A stretch of DNA of 49,682 nt from DASWIG01 sp965371445 (GTDB lineage Bacteria; Acidobacteriota; Thermoanaerobaculia; Multivoradales; J023), in NCBI GenBank assembly GCA_965371445.1, contig CBDUYN010000060.1, positions 1 to 49,682 of the forward strand, in the 5' to 3' direction. This document shows positions 7,807 to 15,901 of this stretch, piece after piece (positions within the stretch are counted from its first letter, which is position 1; every line of letters begins with the position of its first letter). The notes beneath the pieces were generated by a model. The model worked only from the letters and a program-made list of their open reading frames with translations, did no database searches and was not told the DNA's origin. The position numbers were made by a program, and so were the translations under genes.

Positions 7807-8529
7807 ATGAAGCTCTCGCACAACAAGATCCTTTTCTGTGCCGGCATCGTCATCTTGATGGCAGCCGCAACGGCCTCGGCCCAGCTGGAAGTCGTCACCA
7901 ACAATGCGGCCAACGTCGGCAACATCCTTTATCCCACCTGTGTCCAGGCCGGCGAGTACGGTCTGCGGACCACCACCGTCAACGGCGTCAATTCCGCCAT
8001 GTTCGTGGAGGCCGGAGCTAGCGTTGGTGTGAACAACGAGACCGTCTTCCGCGCCCAGTTCTGGTTCAATCCGTCGACCATGGACATCCGGCACGGTCGC
8101 CGGCACTTCATCGCGTCGAGTACCCCCGGCTCCACCTCCAAGCAGCTGTCCCCCTTCCGCACCGGGTTCTTCAAGAACGCTTTCACCGGTGAGCGCAAGG
8201 TCAACATCAATTGCAAGGTCAACTGCACGAACCCCACCTGTCCCAACGCCGCCACCACCAAGATCAGCCTGGGATCGGCTCCCGGTTGGTCTCTGATCCA
8301 AATCGAATGGGCGCAGAACTCCGGCCCCGGTGTCTTTGACGGCGTCTGCCGTATCTCGGTCATCGCCGGTATCGGTGCCGGCGAGAGTAGGCAAGCGAAC
8401 ATCACCAACCTGCAATACAACATCGGATCCATCAAGATGGGATTCCTGGGTGGCGTGGTCATCGATCCGCAATCGACCGGAGAGCACTGCTACGACGAAT
8501 TTTCGTCGTTCCGGACACTCGCTCCGTGA
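7807..8529 (+). CDS. secreted protein of unknown function, possibly a LamG-like beta-sandwich
   Basis: 240 aa; ATG preceded by a strong GGAAGGAG site. Residues 1-25 form a clear signal peptide with cleavage after TASA. The mature part is beta-rich; the stretch NNETVFRAQFWFNPSTMDI recalls the strand pattern of concanavalin/LamG-like jelly rolls (ETxYRAxFxxNP). It has four cysteines in the middle (NCKVNCTNPTC plus one later) and ends CYDEFSSFRTLAP, similar in position to the D-F-S-R ends I associate with such domains. It follows the sigma/anti-sigma pair by 35 bp and may be its target or part of the same operon. A carbohydrate- or surface-binding role is inference. Confidence 0.6.
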   Translation: MKLSHNKILFCAGIVILMAAATASAQLEVVTNNAANVGNILYPTCVQAGEYGLRTTTVNGVNSAMFVEAGASVGVNNETVFRAQFWFNPSTMDIRHGRRHFIASSTPGSTSKQLSPFRTGFFKNAFTGERKVNINCKVNCTNPTCPNAATTKISLGSAPGWSLIQIEWAQNSGPGVFDGVCRISVIAGIGAGESRQANITNLQYNIGSIKMGFLGGVVIDPQSTGEHCYDEFSSFRTLAP

Positions 8530-8570
8530 GCTCCGGTCCTCTCCTCTACGCCGGATCCCCCCAGCAAAAA

Positions 8571-8604
8571 GGGACCCCTCGTTTTCAGAGGGGTCTCTTG
8601 CCGT
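8571..8604 (+). terminator. Rho-independent terminator
   Basis: The stem GACCCCTC (8573-8580) pairs with GAGGGGTC (8588-8595) around the loop GTTTTCA, extended by one G-U and one G-C pair, and is followed by TTGCCGTTTCTT. An A-run upstream (8566-8570) may let it also act weakly from the other side. It closes the sigma/anti-sigma/secreted-protein group before the sulfatase-like gene. Confidence 0.7.
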
Positions 8605-8664
8605 TTCTTGCAGGTGATCGAATCGCGGTCCTGACGACGGCCGTCCAGGCGCTGTAGACCCGAA

Positions 8665-9984
8665 ATGACATCCCGTTCGCTGCTACTCCTCTGCCTGATC
8701 ATGAGTTTCACCCTTGGAAGCTGCGCGCTCGTCGCGCCCAGGGGTACGCGGGTCGTCCTCATCACGATCGATACTCTACGCCGCGACAGCTTCGAGAGCC
8801 ACATGCCGCAACTCGCGGCCTGGGCCGACGACGCGGCGGTCTTTACGGGTTTTTACTCCGCCACCTCTACGACCCAGCCGTCTCATGCTTCGATGTTCAC
8901 AGGTCTCCATCCATGGCAGCACGGCGTGAGCCGTAACGGCCAGGACCTTGCTCCTGAGAGACGGACGATCGCCGAGATTCTGAAGTCAGCCGGCTTTTCG
9001 ACGGCTGCGGCCGTAGCCTCCTTTCCCGTCTCTCACGAATTCGGCTTCGCCCAGGGATTCGACGTCTTCGACGACGACTTCGACCAGGGCAAGCGTGGTC
9101 CATGGGCCAAAGATCCGCAGAAAGACGGCGAGAAGAGATTCTATTCGCGAGCCGACACCCTCAGCCAGAAGGCGATCGCCCAACTCGACAAGCTTACCGG
9201 CAGCGATCGGCAGTTCTTCTGGTTCCATTACTTCGACCCGCACGACCCGTATGGCGACAGTACGGACGAACGGATGACCGGCCCCATGGAAGCGCTCGAT
9301 CTGGCCCTCAAAGGAGAAAACCCGTCAGCAGCCGTGCGTCGCTCCCGCGAGCTCTACGACAAGGACGTTTCCTTTCTGGACCGCTCGCTCACGGCACTCC
9401 TGGAACGACTCGAAAACGACAAGGATTTCGAGACCCACGTCCTCATCGTCTCCGATCACGGCGATAGCTTCGGGGAGGACGGCTCGATGGGTCATGGGAC
9501 GCGTCTTACGACCGGGCAGATCCATGTTCCGTGTCTCATTCGCTCGCCGAGGTTTTCTCCAGGCCGCCGGACGGACATCGCAGGATCCATCGACGTCGCG
9601 GCCACAGTGCTGGCTCTGGCCGGAGTCAAATCCTCTCTCCCGACCAGCCGCGACCTTGCCAAGGCGCCCGGGACCGCTCCCAGGGTTTTCGGCATGCGCC
9701 GCGTCTACGCTAAGGGCGCGCGCTTTCCACGACTCGACGGTAACCGATATCCGATAGACACTCCGTTGTTTTACACGATTTTACACGATCAGATCGTCAG
9801 GGGCAATTCGGAGGAGGTCGAGGCTTTGCCAGAGGGCCTTTCTGAAGGCGAACATGACACCCTACGCATGAACCTGCGGCGGCTGTTTTCGACTTTTGAA
9901 GAAACGTTAAAAAAGAATTTCAAGGAGGAGGACCTCACCCCTGAAATCCGCAAGGCCCTCGAGGCACTTGGCTATGTCGCCTGA
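8665..9984 (+). CDS. sulfatase-like lipoprotein of the alkaline phosphatase superfamily (Thr in place of the formylglycine Cys)
   Basis: 439 aa. The N-terminus ends in a lipobox (LGSC, Cys20), so it should be a lipoprotein. The superfamily fold is shown by VVLITIDTLRRDSF (metal ligands), TQPSHASMFTGLHPWQHGVS, HYFDPHDPYG and VLIVSDHGDSFGEDG. True sulfatases need C/S-x-P-x-R to make formylglycine; here the motif reads TQPSH, with Thr at the nucleophile and His for Arg. That resembles phosphodiesterase and phosphotransferase members with a Thr nucleophile, so the substrate may be a phosphate ester or the donor a phospholipid. It ends EALGYV, as does the paralogue at 12103-13476. The following gene overlaps its 3' end by 11 bp. 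Confidence 0.8.
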   Translation: MTSRSLLLLCLIMSFTLGSCALVAPRGTRVVLITIDTLRRDSFESHMPQLAAWADDAAVFTGFYSATSTTQPSHASMFTGLHPWQHGVSRNGQDLAPERRTIAEILKSAGFSTAAAVASFPVSHEFGFAQGFDVFDDDFDQGKRGPWAKDPQKDGEKRFYSRADTLSQKAIAQLDKLTGSDRQFFWFHYFDPHDPYGDSTDERMTGPMEALDLALKGENPSAAVRRSRELYDKDVSFLDRSLTALLERLENDKDFETHVLIVSDHGDSFGEDGSMGHGTRLTTGQIHVPCLIRSPRFSPGRRTDIAGSIDVAATVLALAGVKSSLPTSRDLAKAPGTAPRVFGMRRVYAKGARFPRLDGNRYPIDTPLFYTILHDQIVRGNSEEVEALPEGLSEGEHDTLRMNLRRLFSTFEETLKKNFKEEDLTPEIRKALEALGYVA

Positions 9985-10720
9985 AGCTTTCAGTGTCACC
10001 AGCCTGCCACGCGCGGAACGCTCCACGCTGGCGCGTACCGCGATACGACAGATCGTAAAGAGCTACAGCAAGCTCGTCATCCGCGTCTATTCGACGATTC
10101 GTTTCACGATCCTGAGACAACCCTTCCTGGAAGAAATCGGTCAATACCTGCCACGGCAGGGGCGCATCCTTGATCTGGGATGTGGCTTCGGCCTTTTCTC
10201 GCTCTACTTTGCGATGCTGGAACGCGGCCGGAGCCTGACCGGGGTCGACATGAACGCTCGTCGAATCGAATACGCCCAGGCGAGTGCCCGCAAGCTCGGG
10301 CTCGACAATATCGAGTACGAAGTCGCCGACGCGATTGCATGGGTGGGTCAGCGGCAATTCGACGCGATCTTTTTTCTGGATCTCGTCCACCATCTTCCGG
10401 TGGCCGAAGTACCTGACTTCTTGGACAAGGTCTCTAGATTACTTCAGCCTGATGGTGTTCTGGTGATCAAAGACGTGGCTCATCGTCCATTCTATAAAAT
10501 GCTCTTTACCCTGATTCTCGATCGGCTGATGGTGGGTATGGAACCGATCCGCTACTGGCCGCCAGACGAGCTGGAAGAATTGCTGGAGGACCTCGGCTTT
10601 GAAGTGATTCACCACCGTCTCAACGACATCTTACCCTACCCCCATATCCTTTTCGTCGCGCGCCGGGCCGTCCACCGCACCGAGACGAGCGCTCTACCCT
10701 CCGAGGCTGCCGCTCACTGA
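9974..10720 (+). CDS. class I SAM-dependent methyltransferase
   Basis: 248 aa from the ATG at 9974, which overlaps the end of the sulfatase-like gene and implies coupled translation. Motif I is GRILDLGCGFGLFSLYF (about residues 58-74); the acidic residue of motif II is in LTGVDMNARR, and FDAIFFLDLVHHLPVAEVP is the motif IV region. The latter half has hydrophobic helices (FYKMLFTLILDRLMVGM) that may contact the membrane or a lipid-linked substrate. The acceptor cannot be read from sequence. Between a sulfatase-like lipoprotein and an SGNH-like protein, it most likely modifies a glycan or its lipid carrier. Confidence 0.8.
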   Translation: MSPEAFSVTSLPRAERSTLARTAIRQIVKSYSKLVIRVYSTIRFTILRQPFLEEIGQYLPRQGRILDLGCGFGLFSLYFAMLERGRSLTGVDMNARRIEYAQASARKLGLDNIEYEVADAIAWVGQRQFDAIFFLDLVHHLPVAEVPDFLDKVSRLLQPDGVLVIKDVAHRPFYKMLFTLILDRLMVGMEPIRYWPPDELEELLEDLGFEVIHHRLNDILPYPHILFVARRAVHRTETSALPSEAAAH

Positions 10721-10765
10721 TACCGCGGTGCCGGCGACCCATCCCCTCGAATCGCGGAGGCTCCG

Positions 10766-12091
10766 ATGCAATCACGGCTCGACACCCAAGAGGATCAGGA
10801 GCTGCGCGGACCAGGAGCTCACCGGGAATTTCCACGCGGCGTATTGTGGCTGGCGCTTTTCTGTTTGACCTATCTGGCTGTAGAGGTCCTCGCCTTCGCA
10901 TCGTACTTCATCATAACCGCCGAGCCGCTTTCCTTGTCAGCACTAAGGCAACAGCGCCGAACGATTATCCGCAAAACCTCCAGCGAGATCACCGTTGGCG
11001 GGGATCCGAAGTATCAACGGCAGACTTTCAAAAACATCATTCTCCACCCTTACCTTGGCTACATGCAGGAGCCTCCTAAGGACTTTATCAATAATTTCGG
11101 ATTTCCCCTGCGGCGACAACGATCTACGCCAAGCGGTCAGAGTGTCGTGATTGCGATTACTGGAGGATCGGTGGCCGAATCTTTCTTTGACCACGTCGTA
11201 GCCGATGAAGAGTGGACGCGCCTTCTACGGAAAGTTCCCGGCCTCGAAGGAGTCGAGATCGATTACCTGTTGTTGGGCCTCCGCGGTTACAAACAGCCAC
11301 AGCAGTTGCTCTCTGTGGCCTACTATCTCTCTATGGGAGGAAGACTGGACATCCTCGTCAATATTGACGGCTATAACGAAGTGGGGCTGGCCGAAGACAT
11401 GTACAGGGTAGGTGTCTTTCCTGGGTATCCATATCATTGGCGCCCCTTGACGCACGTTAACGTGTCTCCTTCTCAAATGAGAATAGCAGGGATCGCCGTC
11501 GTGCTGGTGGATCTCCGGCAACAGCTCGCGGTCACGGCGGAGGCTCTCCGCTACAGTATTTCTGCCAATGTCGTGTGGTATCTCCTTGATGGATATATTG
11601 GTGACAGATTGAGCAGATATCGATCGCAGCTACACAATAAGATTGGGCATCCGTTTCCTTACTTCAGGGACGGACCTATCGAGGCCGTTCAAGGGCAACA
11701 GGACATCTATCCATGGCTGGCTGACGTCTGGGCGCGGTCCTCTATCCAGATACAGAGTCTGACAAAAGCTCATGGTTTTACTTATCTACATTTCCTACAA
11801 CCCAATCAATATGTGGCGGGGAGCAAGCCTTTGTCTGCCGAAGAGAAGGTGGTCGCCTTCGACTCGACAAGTCGGCACTTTCGGCATGTGACCAACGGCT
11901 ACCCGGAGCTCCTCAAGAGAGATGAGCAGTTGCAGGCCCAGAACGTTCCGTTTTACGACCTCACCCGGATTTATCAGGACATCGATGAAACGATCTATTC
12001 CGATAGATGCTGTCACATCAACCAAGAGGGCAACCGCCTGATGTCCCAGGCGATCGCCCGCGAGATCAAGGCCCTTCTAGAGGCAAGGTAG
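10766..12091 (+). CDS. membrane-anchored SGNH/GDSL-like hydrolase or acyltransferase (copy 1)
   Basis: 441 aa; ATG behind GGAGG. A single N-terminal membrane segment (about residues 28-52) is followed by an outside domain. SGNH-like blocks are visible: AITGGSVAES (block I Ser), NIDGYNEV (block III-like Asn) and YSDRCCHINQEGN near the end (catalytic Asp/His region). Other marks are KQPQQL and LHFLQPNQYVAGSKP. The same blocks in the same order occur in the minus-strand gene at 41029-42336, so the two are paralogues. SGNH proteins in polysaccharide loci usually add or remove acetyl groups. Its base composition is clearly more AT-rich than its neighbours, suggesting separate acquisition. It converges with the next gene with only 11 bp between them. 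Confidence 0.7.
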   Translation: MQSRLDTQEDQELRGPGAHREFPRGVLWLALFCLTYLAVEVLAFASYFIITAEPLSLSALRQQRRTIIRKTSSEITVGGDPKYQRQTFKNIILHPYLGYMQEPPKDFINNFGFPLRRQRSTPSGQSVVIAITGGSVAESFFDHVVADEEWTRLLRKVPGLEGVEIDYLLLGLRGYKQPQQLLSVAYYLSMGGRLDILVNIDGYNEVGLAEDMYRVGVFPGYPYHWRPLTHVNVSPSQMRIAGIAVVLVDLRQQLAVTAEALRYSISANVVWYLLDGYIGDRLSRYRSQLHNKIGHPFPYFRDGPIEAVQGQQDIYPWLADVWARSSIQIQSLTKAHGFTYLHFLQPNQYVAGSKPLSAEEKVVAFDSTSRHFRHVTNGYPELLKRDEQLQAQNVPFYDLTRIYQDIDETIYSDRCCHINQEGNRLMSQAIAREIKALLEAR

Positions 12092-12102
12092 CTTGTCAAC
12101 CT

Positions 12103-13476
12103 TCATTTGACGTAGCCCAGGGCGCGAAGCTCGCGCGTCTGTTCGGGCTCGGGTTGGCCACGCACGACTGGTTGGGCGAGCTGCGGCCGTTGGCGAATCT
12201 CTCTCAGCTTGCGCTTCAACTCGTGGAAGATCTCCGGGTTGGATGCCGAGAGATCGACACTCTCCCCTGGATCCTCCGAGAGATCTACCAGGACGAAGGT
12301 ATTCTCAGCATGCATCCACCGCAGCTTGAAGGATTTCCGCCTTATTGAACGCTCCTGCCATGATTCGGCCAGCACATGACGTGGCTCGTCGCTCATCAGG
12401 TCGACCCCGTCGATCTCCTCTGGAGGAGTGATGGCTAAGAGGCGCAGAAGCGTCGGCAAGACGTCGATGTTGGACGTCGGGCGCTCAACGACCTGGCCAG
12501 CCGGGCAGCAGCCCGGAAAGGAGATCATGAGCGGCACGTGGATCTGATCTTCGGTCAGCCCGTTGTCATGACTGAAGTAGTAGCCGTGATCGCCGGCCAG
12601 GGCCTCTCCATGATCGGCGGCGAGCACCAGGATACTGTTGGCCAACAGGCCGCGTACCTCAAGCGCCTTGAGAATCCGCCCCAGCTCACGGTCCAGGCCG
12701 AGGACCTCTGCCGCGTAGCGCAGGAGATAGACTCTGCCGTCGTTTGTCGAAACGCCCGAGCCCACTCGTTGGTAGTGGGGAATTCCCTGCCAGCCACTAT
12801 TTTTCCCCTCGTCTAAAAGAGGAATAACCGTGGGAGCGTCGAAGCTCTCCACTGAGAAAAGACGGGTGAGATCCTCGGTCGGCTCATAGGGCCCGTGGGG
12901 CTCCATGTAGTGTAGCCAAAGGAAGAGGTGCTCGATCGTGCCCTGCTCGTCGATCCACTCAAGTGCCCGCTGGTTGATCTGGCTCGCCTTGGTTTTCCAA
13001 AACGGATGGCGCTGCTTGACGCGTTCGTAATGATCGAAGCCGTTCTCGAATCCGGAACCCGGAGCGACGACGGGATTGGCGACAAATCCGGCAGTCAGGA
13101 AGCCGGCCTCGTGGAGCTTCGTGGTCAGCGTTTGAAGTCTGGGAGAGAGGACGTGCTCGTTGACGATGACCCCGGAACGGTTTGGCAAAAGGCCGGTAAA
13201 AAGGCCTGCGATCCCGGCCGACGTGACGGCACCTACCGAGTTGTTGGCGGCGAAGCGAACCGAGCTCCGGGCCAACTGCTCCAGGTTCGGAGTGAGGAAG
13301 ACTCCGCCGCCGGTGCTCAGGAAATGGTCGGCCCGCCACGTGTCGACGGTGAGCAGGATCACGTGGTCGGGCGGATCGGCCGGCGGCGGGCCGCAGGCGG
13401 GCAACGTCGCCGTCAAGAGCAGGCCGACGACGAACCTCCGGCTTGGGGGAGCGAATCGGGAGAGGCGTTTTCGCAT
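12103..13476 (-). CDS. sulfatase-like lipoprotein of the alkaline phosphatase superfamily, degenerate nucleophile motif
   Basis: 457 aa from the ATG at 13476; the frame stays open upstream, but that part overlaps the preceding gene. The signal peptide ends in a lipobox LPAC (Cys28). Superfamily motifs: HVILLTVDTWRADHF, LHYMEPHGPYEP and ILVLAADHGEALAGDHGYYF. Where sulfatases have C/S-x-P-S-R-x-x-L-x-T-G, this protein reads TSAGIAGLFTG: there is no Cys or Ser in the usual place, no Pro and no Arg. Formylglycine-based sulfatase chemistry is therefore unlikely. The C-terminus LRALGYVK matches the other sulfatase-like gene here. It lies 11 bp behind the multi-TM gene and probably shares its transcript. 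Confidence 0.78.
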   Translation of the reverse strand: MRKRLSRFAPPSRRFVVGLLLTATLPACGPPPADPPDHVILLTVDTWRADHFLSTGGGVFLTPNLEQLARSSVRFAANNSVGAVTSAGIAGLFTGLLPNRSGVIVNEHVLSPRLQTLTTKLHEAGFLTAGFVANPVVAPGSGFENGFDHYERVKQRHPFWKTKASQINQRALEWIDEQGTIEHLFLWLHYMEPHGPYEPTEDLTRLFSVESFDAPTVIPLLDEGKNSGWQGIPHYQRVGSGVSTNDGRVYLLRYAAEVLGLDRELGRILKALEVRGLLANSILVLAADHGEALAGDHGYYFSHDNGLTEDQIHVPLMISFPGCCPAGQVVERPTSNIDVLPTLLRLLAITPPEEIDGVDLMSDEPRHVLAESWQERSIRRKSFKLRWMHAENTFVLVDLSEDPGESVDLSASNPEIFHELKRKLREIRQRPQLAQPVVRGQPEPEQTRELRALGYVK

Positions 13477-13487
13477 GGAATCGACCT

Positions 13488-15593
13488 TTACGATGCGGGA
13501 TCGGAGGTCCCCTCCGGGGGACCGGGGTGAGGAGGAGGAGGAGGTACCCGGCGCTCCAGCAGCAACGCTTCCCTGGCCTGGCACTGCCCGATCGTCACCC
13601 ATCCCTGGGTGTGGAGCAGCGCCAAAAGCTGCGTGTCGAGCTCTGGGTTTCGCCTGTTGGCTTTGTAGTAGAGAAACCGGACGCCGCTCTGCTCGAGCCA
13701 GCTCACAAACTGAGGCTGTGGTGGATGCACCAGGACGTTGGAGAGATCTGCGCCGTAGAGCAGGTAGCGATAGTTCGGATGCTGCCGGTTCAAGGCGATC
13801 TCGCTGCCGGCCGGGATGTGGGCTCGGACCTTCTCCCACACTCCCCGACAAGGAGTCATCCAAAATGTCTGCCGCTCGGCTTCGACCTGCTGAACGAAGA
13901 TTGACAGAGACGTGACGACCACCCCGACGAGGAGCACTCTGCGCAACGGCCCCAGAGCCCGCCGTTCGAAAACCGTGCCAAGGACACCGCCGCGACGCAG
14001 GTTATAGGCGAGCAAAATCAGGACGGTTAGCGCCACGAAACCCCACAGGAGCTCAGATTGTCGCAGAACCTTGATGATCAACCCTCTTTCATACCATTTG
14101 TAGACGATCAGGGCCGGTATGGCGAATCCGCCGACAAAACGGCAAAACCTCCCCCCGAACTGCTGCCTCAGAAATGCCGCCACCAGGATGTAGGTAAGGA
14201 AGAGCTGGCCGGTGGCGTAGCGAAGGCTCTGGCCACCTTTTAGATAGCCGAGATTGTCGGGGGCGTTGCCGCGGCTCCACGGGGTCCGCAGAAAGAGAAA
14301 CCAGAGGATCGATGCAGCACAGCAGCCGAAAAAGAGCAAGGCAGTCCTCCTCCCCGCCGCGGGCTTGCCCGACCCACGGACACGCAGCGAGGAGACGCCG
14401 GCAGTGATCCAGGCGGCGACGAAAACGAGCATCAGGACGGGAAACTCCGGTCCGGCGGCCCGGATCGCTCCGGTGACAAATTGTCTCCAGGTCTCACCAT
14501 CGCCGGCGTGTTCCAGGATCGAGGTGCCCGAAAGATCCCAGCCGGGGAAGATCGTGAAACCGCCGATACGGATGGCGATCGGATGGACGGGGCTACCGGT
14601 GCGCAGGAAGTTGGCGATCTGCATCGTGGCCGGGAGCGCCAGGATCAAGAAGGCGGCGGACATGAGAACGGCCGTTCGGCGCAGGCGGATCCGCCAGTCC
14701 CCGGGTGTTCTCAGAACGTAGAGGGCCAGAGCCGAGCCGCTGAGCAGACCGGCGTAGAGGAAGCCGGTGGCCTTCGATCCGACCAGAAAAAATCCGCTCA
14801 AAAGAGCCAGGAATAGCCCCCCCTGATGGCCTCTCCAGATGCGTTCCGCCGCCATCAGAGAGACGAGAATGGCGACGGCGAAAGCGGAATCGCTCTTGAG
14901 TGATCCGCTTCGCCAGACCATCGGAGAGAACATGCACAGCCACGCCACCATCGCCGCACCGGCTCCCGGGACGCCGAGCCGGCGGGCGGCGGCATGGACC
15001 AACAGCAGCATCAGCAACGCCATCAATGCCCGCGGGACGACCGCCAGCACGTCGCTACCGAGGATCATGAAGGCCGGGACGTACTGACATTCCCAGAGCA
15101 GCGGATAGTTGTACTGCGTGCTGAGGAGGAGGCGGCCGGATTGGATCATCTCCACGATCCAGGGACCGTGCAGAGTCAGCGAGTCCGTGCCGTCGACCAG
15201 GAGAACACAGTAGAGGAGAAAAAGAAGAAAGAGGGCCGCTGCCGGAGCGACGAGGCGGGGCCGGCTGCGGATCCGGACCTGCGCCGCGAGCAGCCGGCAG
15301 AGGGTCGCGTGCGACTGCCTCGCGTCGCCGAAGAAAACCGCCGCCAGGCCGAGCAGGGCGCAGGCGACGAGATAATAGCGCGTCCGCAAGAGACCGGCCA
15401 ACCCGAGAGCCTCGACCACGAGGGTGTTGAGGGCGAACAGCGTCATCAGGAGAGACGCCAGGCGCAATGAGCCCGGGGCATGGGGAAGCGCTCGCCGGAC
15501 GAGGGGCCAACCGGCGAGGGCCAGGGCCCAGAGCGTCAGTCCGTAGGCTCCCGTACGCAGGAGAAAGGAGGCAAGCTCAGTCGGGTCGGACAT
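13488..15593 (-). CDS. multi-TM glycosyltransferase-like protein (GT39/PMT-like architecture)
   Basis: About 701 aa from the ATG at 15593 (MSDPTELASFLLRTG). The open frame extends to 15932, but that extension is translated tandem repeats and is rejected. The protein has about twelve hydrophobic segments followed by a soluble C-terminal part (from about residue 560) containing CRGVWEKVRAHIPAGSEIAL and ending in a proline-rich tail. This layout, many TMs plus an outside C-terminal domain, is typical of polyprenyl-phosphate-sugar-dependent glycosyltransferases such as GT39 and ArnT-like enzymes. I do not see an unambiguous catalytic DE/DD pair in the first loop, so the enzymatic call is tentative. 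The sulfatase-like gene follows directly. Confidence 0.6.
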   Translation of the reverse strand: MSDPTELASFLLRTGAYGLTLWALALAGWPLVRRALPHAPGSLRLASLLMTLFALNTLVVEALGLAGLLRTRYYLVACALLGLAAVFFGDARQSHATLCRLLAAQVRIRSRPRLVAPAAALFLLFLLYCVLLVDGTDSLTLHGPWIVEMIQSGRLLLSTQYNYPLLWECQYVPAFMILGSDVLAVVPRALMALLMLLLVHAAARRLGVPGAGAAMVAWLCMFSPMVWRSGSLKSDSAFAVAILVSLMAAERIWRGHQGGLFLALLSGFFLVGSKATGFLYAGLLSGSALALYVLRTPGDWRIRLRRTAVLMSAAFLILALPATMQIANFLRTGSPVHPIAIRIGGFTIFPGWDLSGTSILEHAGDGETWRQFVTGAIRAAGPEFPVLMLVFVAAWITAGVSSLRVRGSGKPAAGRRTALLFFGCCAASILWFLFLRTPWSRGNAPDNLGYLKGGQSLRYATGQLFLTYILVAAFLRQQFGGRFCRFVGGFAIPALIVYKWYERGLIIKVLRQSELLWGFVALTVLILLAYNLRRGGVLGTVFERRALGPLRRVLLVGVVVTSLSIFVQQVEAERQTFWMTPCRGVWEKVRAHIPAGSEIALNRQHPNYRYLLYGADLSNVLVHPPQPQFVSWLEQSGVRFLYYKANRRNPELDTQLLALLHTQGWVTIGQCQAREALLLERRVPPPPPHPGPPEGTSDPAS

Positions 15594-15697
15594 CGCAACG
15601 CCAACCGACGTCGTACGCCCGCCTCCCCGCGAGATCGGGAGGCGCCGATAGCACAGGTTCGGGCTCGTTGTGTTTGGGATCCATCGCTTCCACTCCT

Positions 15698-15861
15698 CCT
15701 TGACACTCTCCCGGCCGCCGCCAGCTCCTTGACAGGGTTTGGCAGCGTGGTGTCGGGTTCCACCGCCCGAGCGCAGCCTACCGTACGCTCCGGTCCGCCA
15801 CCAACCCCCTTGACAGGGCTGACAGCGTAACGTAGGGTTCCCGCCGCCCGAACGTAGCCTA
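15698..15861. repeat. imperfect tandem direct repeats (81-bp spacing)
   Basis: Two similar units of about 74 bp lie at 15708-15780 and 15788-15861; their best-conserved parts begin with CCTTGACAGGG at 15727 and 15808 and both end in GTAGCCTA/GCAGCCTA. A third partial copy of the CCTTGACA start is at 15698. They fill most of the region between the divergent genes starting at 15593 and 15902. On the minus strand they remain open and would encode a repeated LRSGGG...PCQG peptide, which explains the artificially long frame there. With a transposase-like remnant at 788-1066, these could be family-specific intergenic repeats. Confidence 0.65.
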
Positions 15862-15901
15862 TCACACCCCAAATTCATGTCCCAAAGGCAGTTCTGCAGA
15901 G

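Noticed and set aside
15729..15757. TTGACA in the first tandem repeat as a promoter
   Set aside because: No -10-like sequence lies 16-18 bp downstream. The second copy has only TAGGGT, too weak to call.
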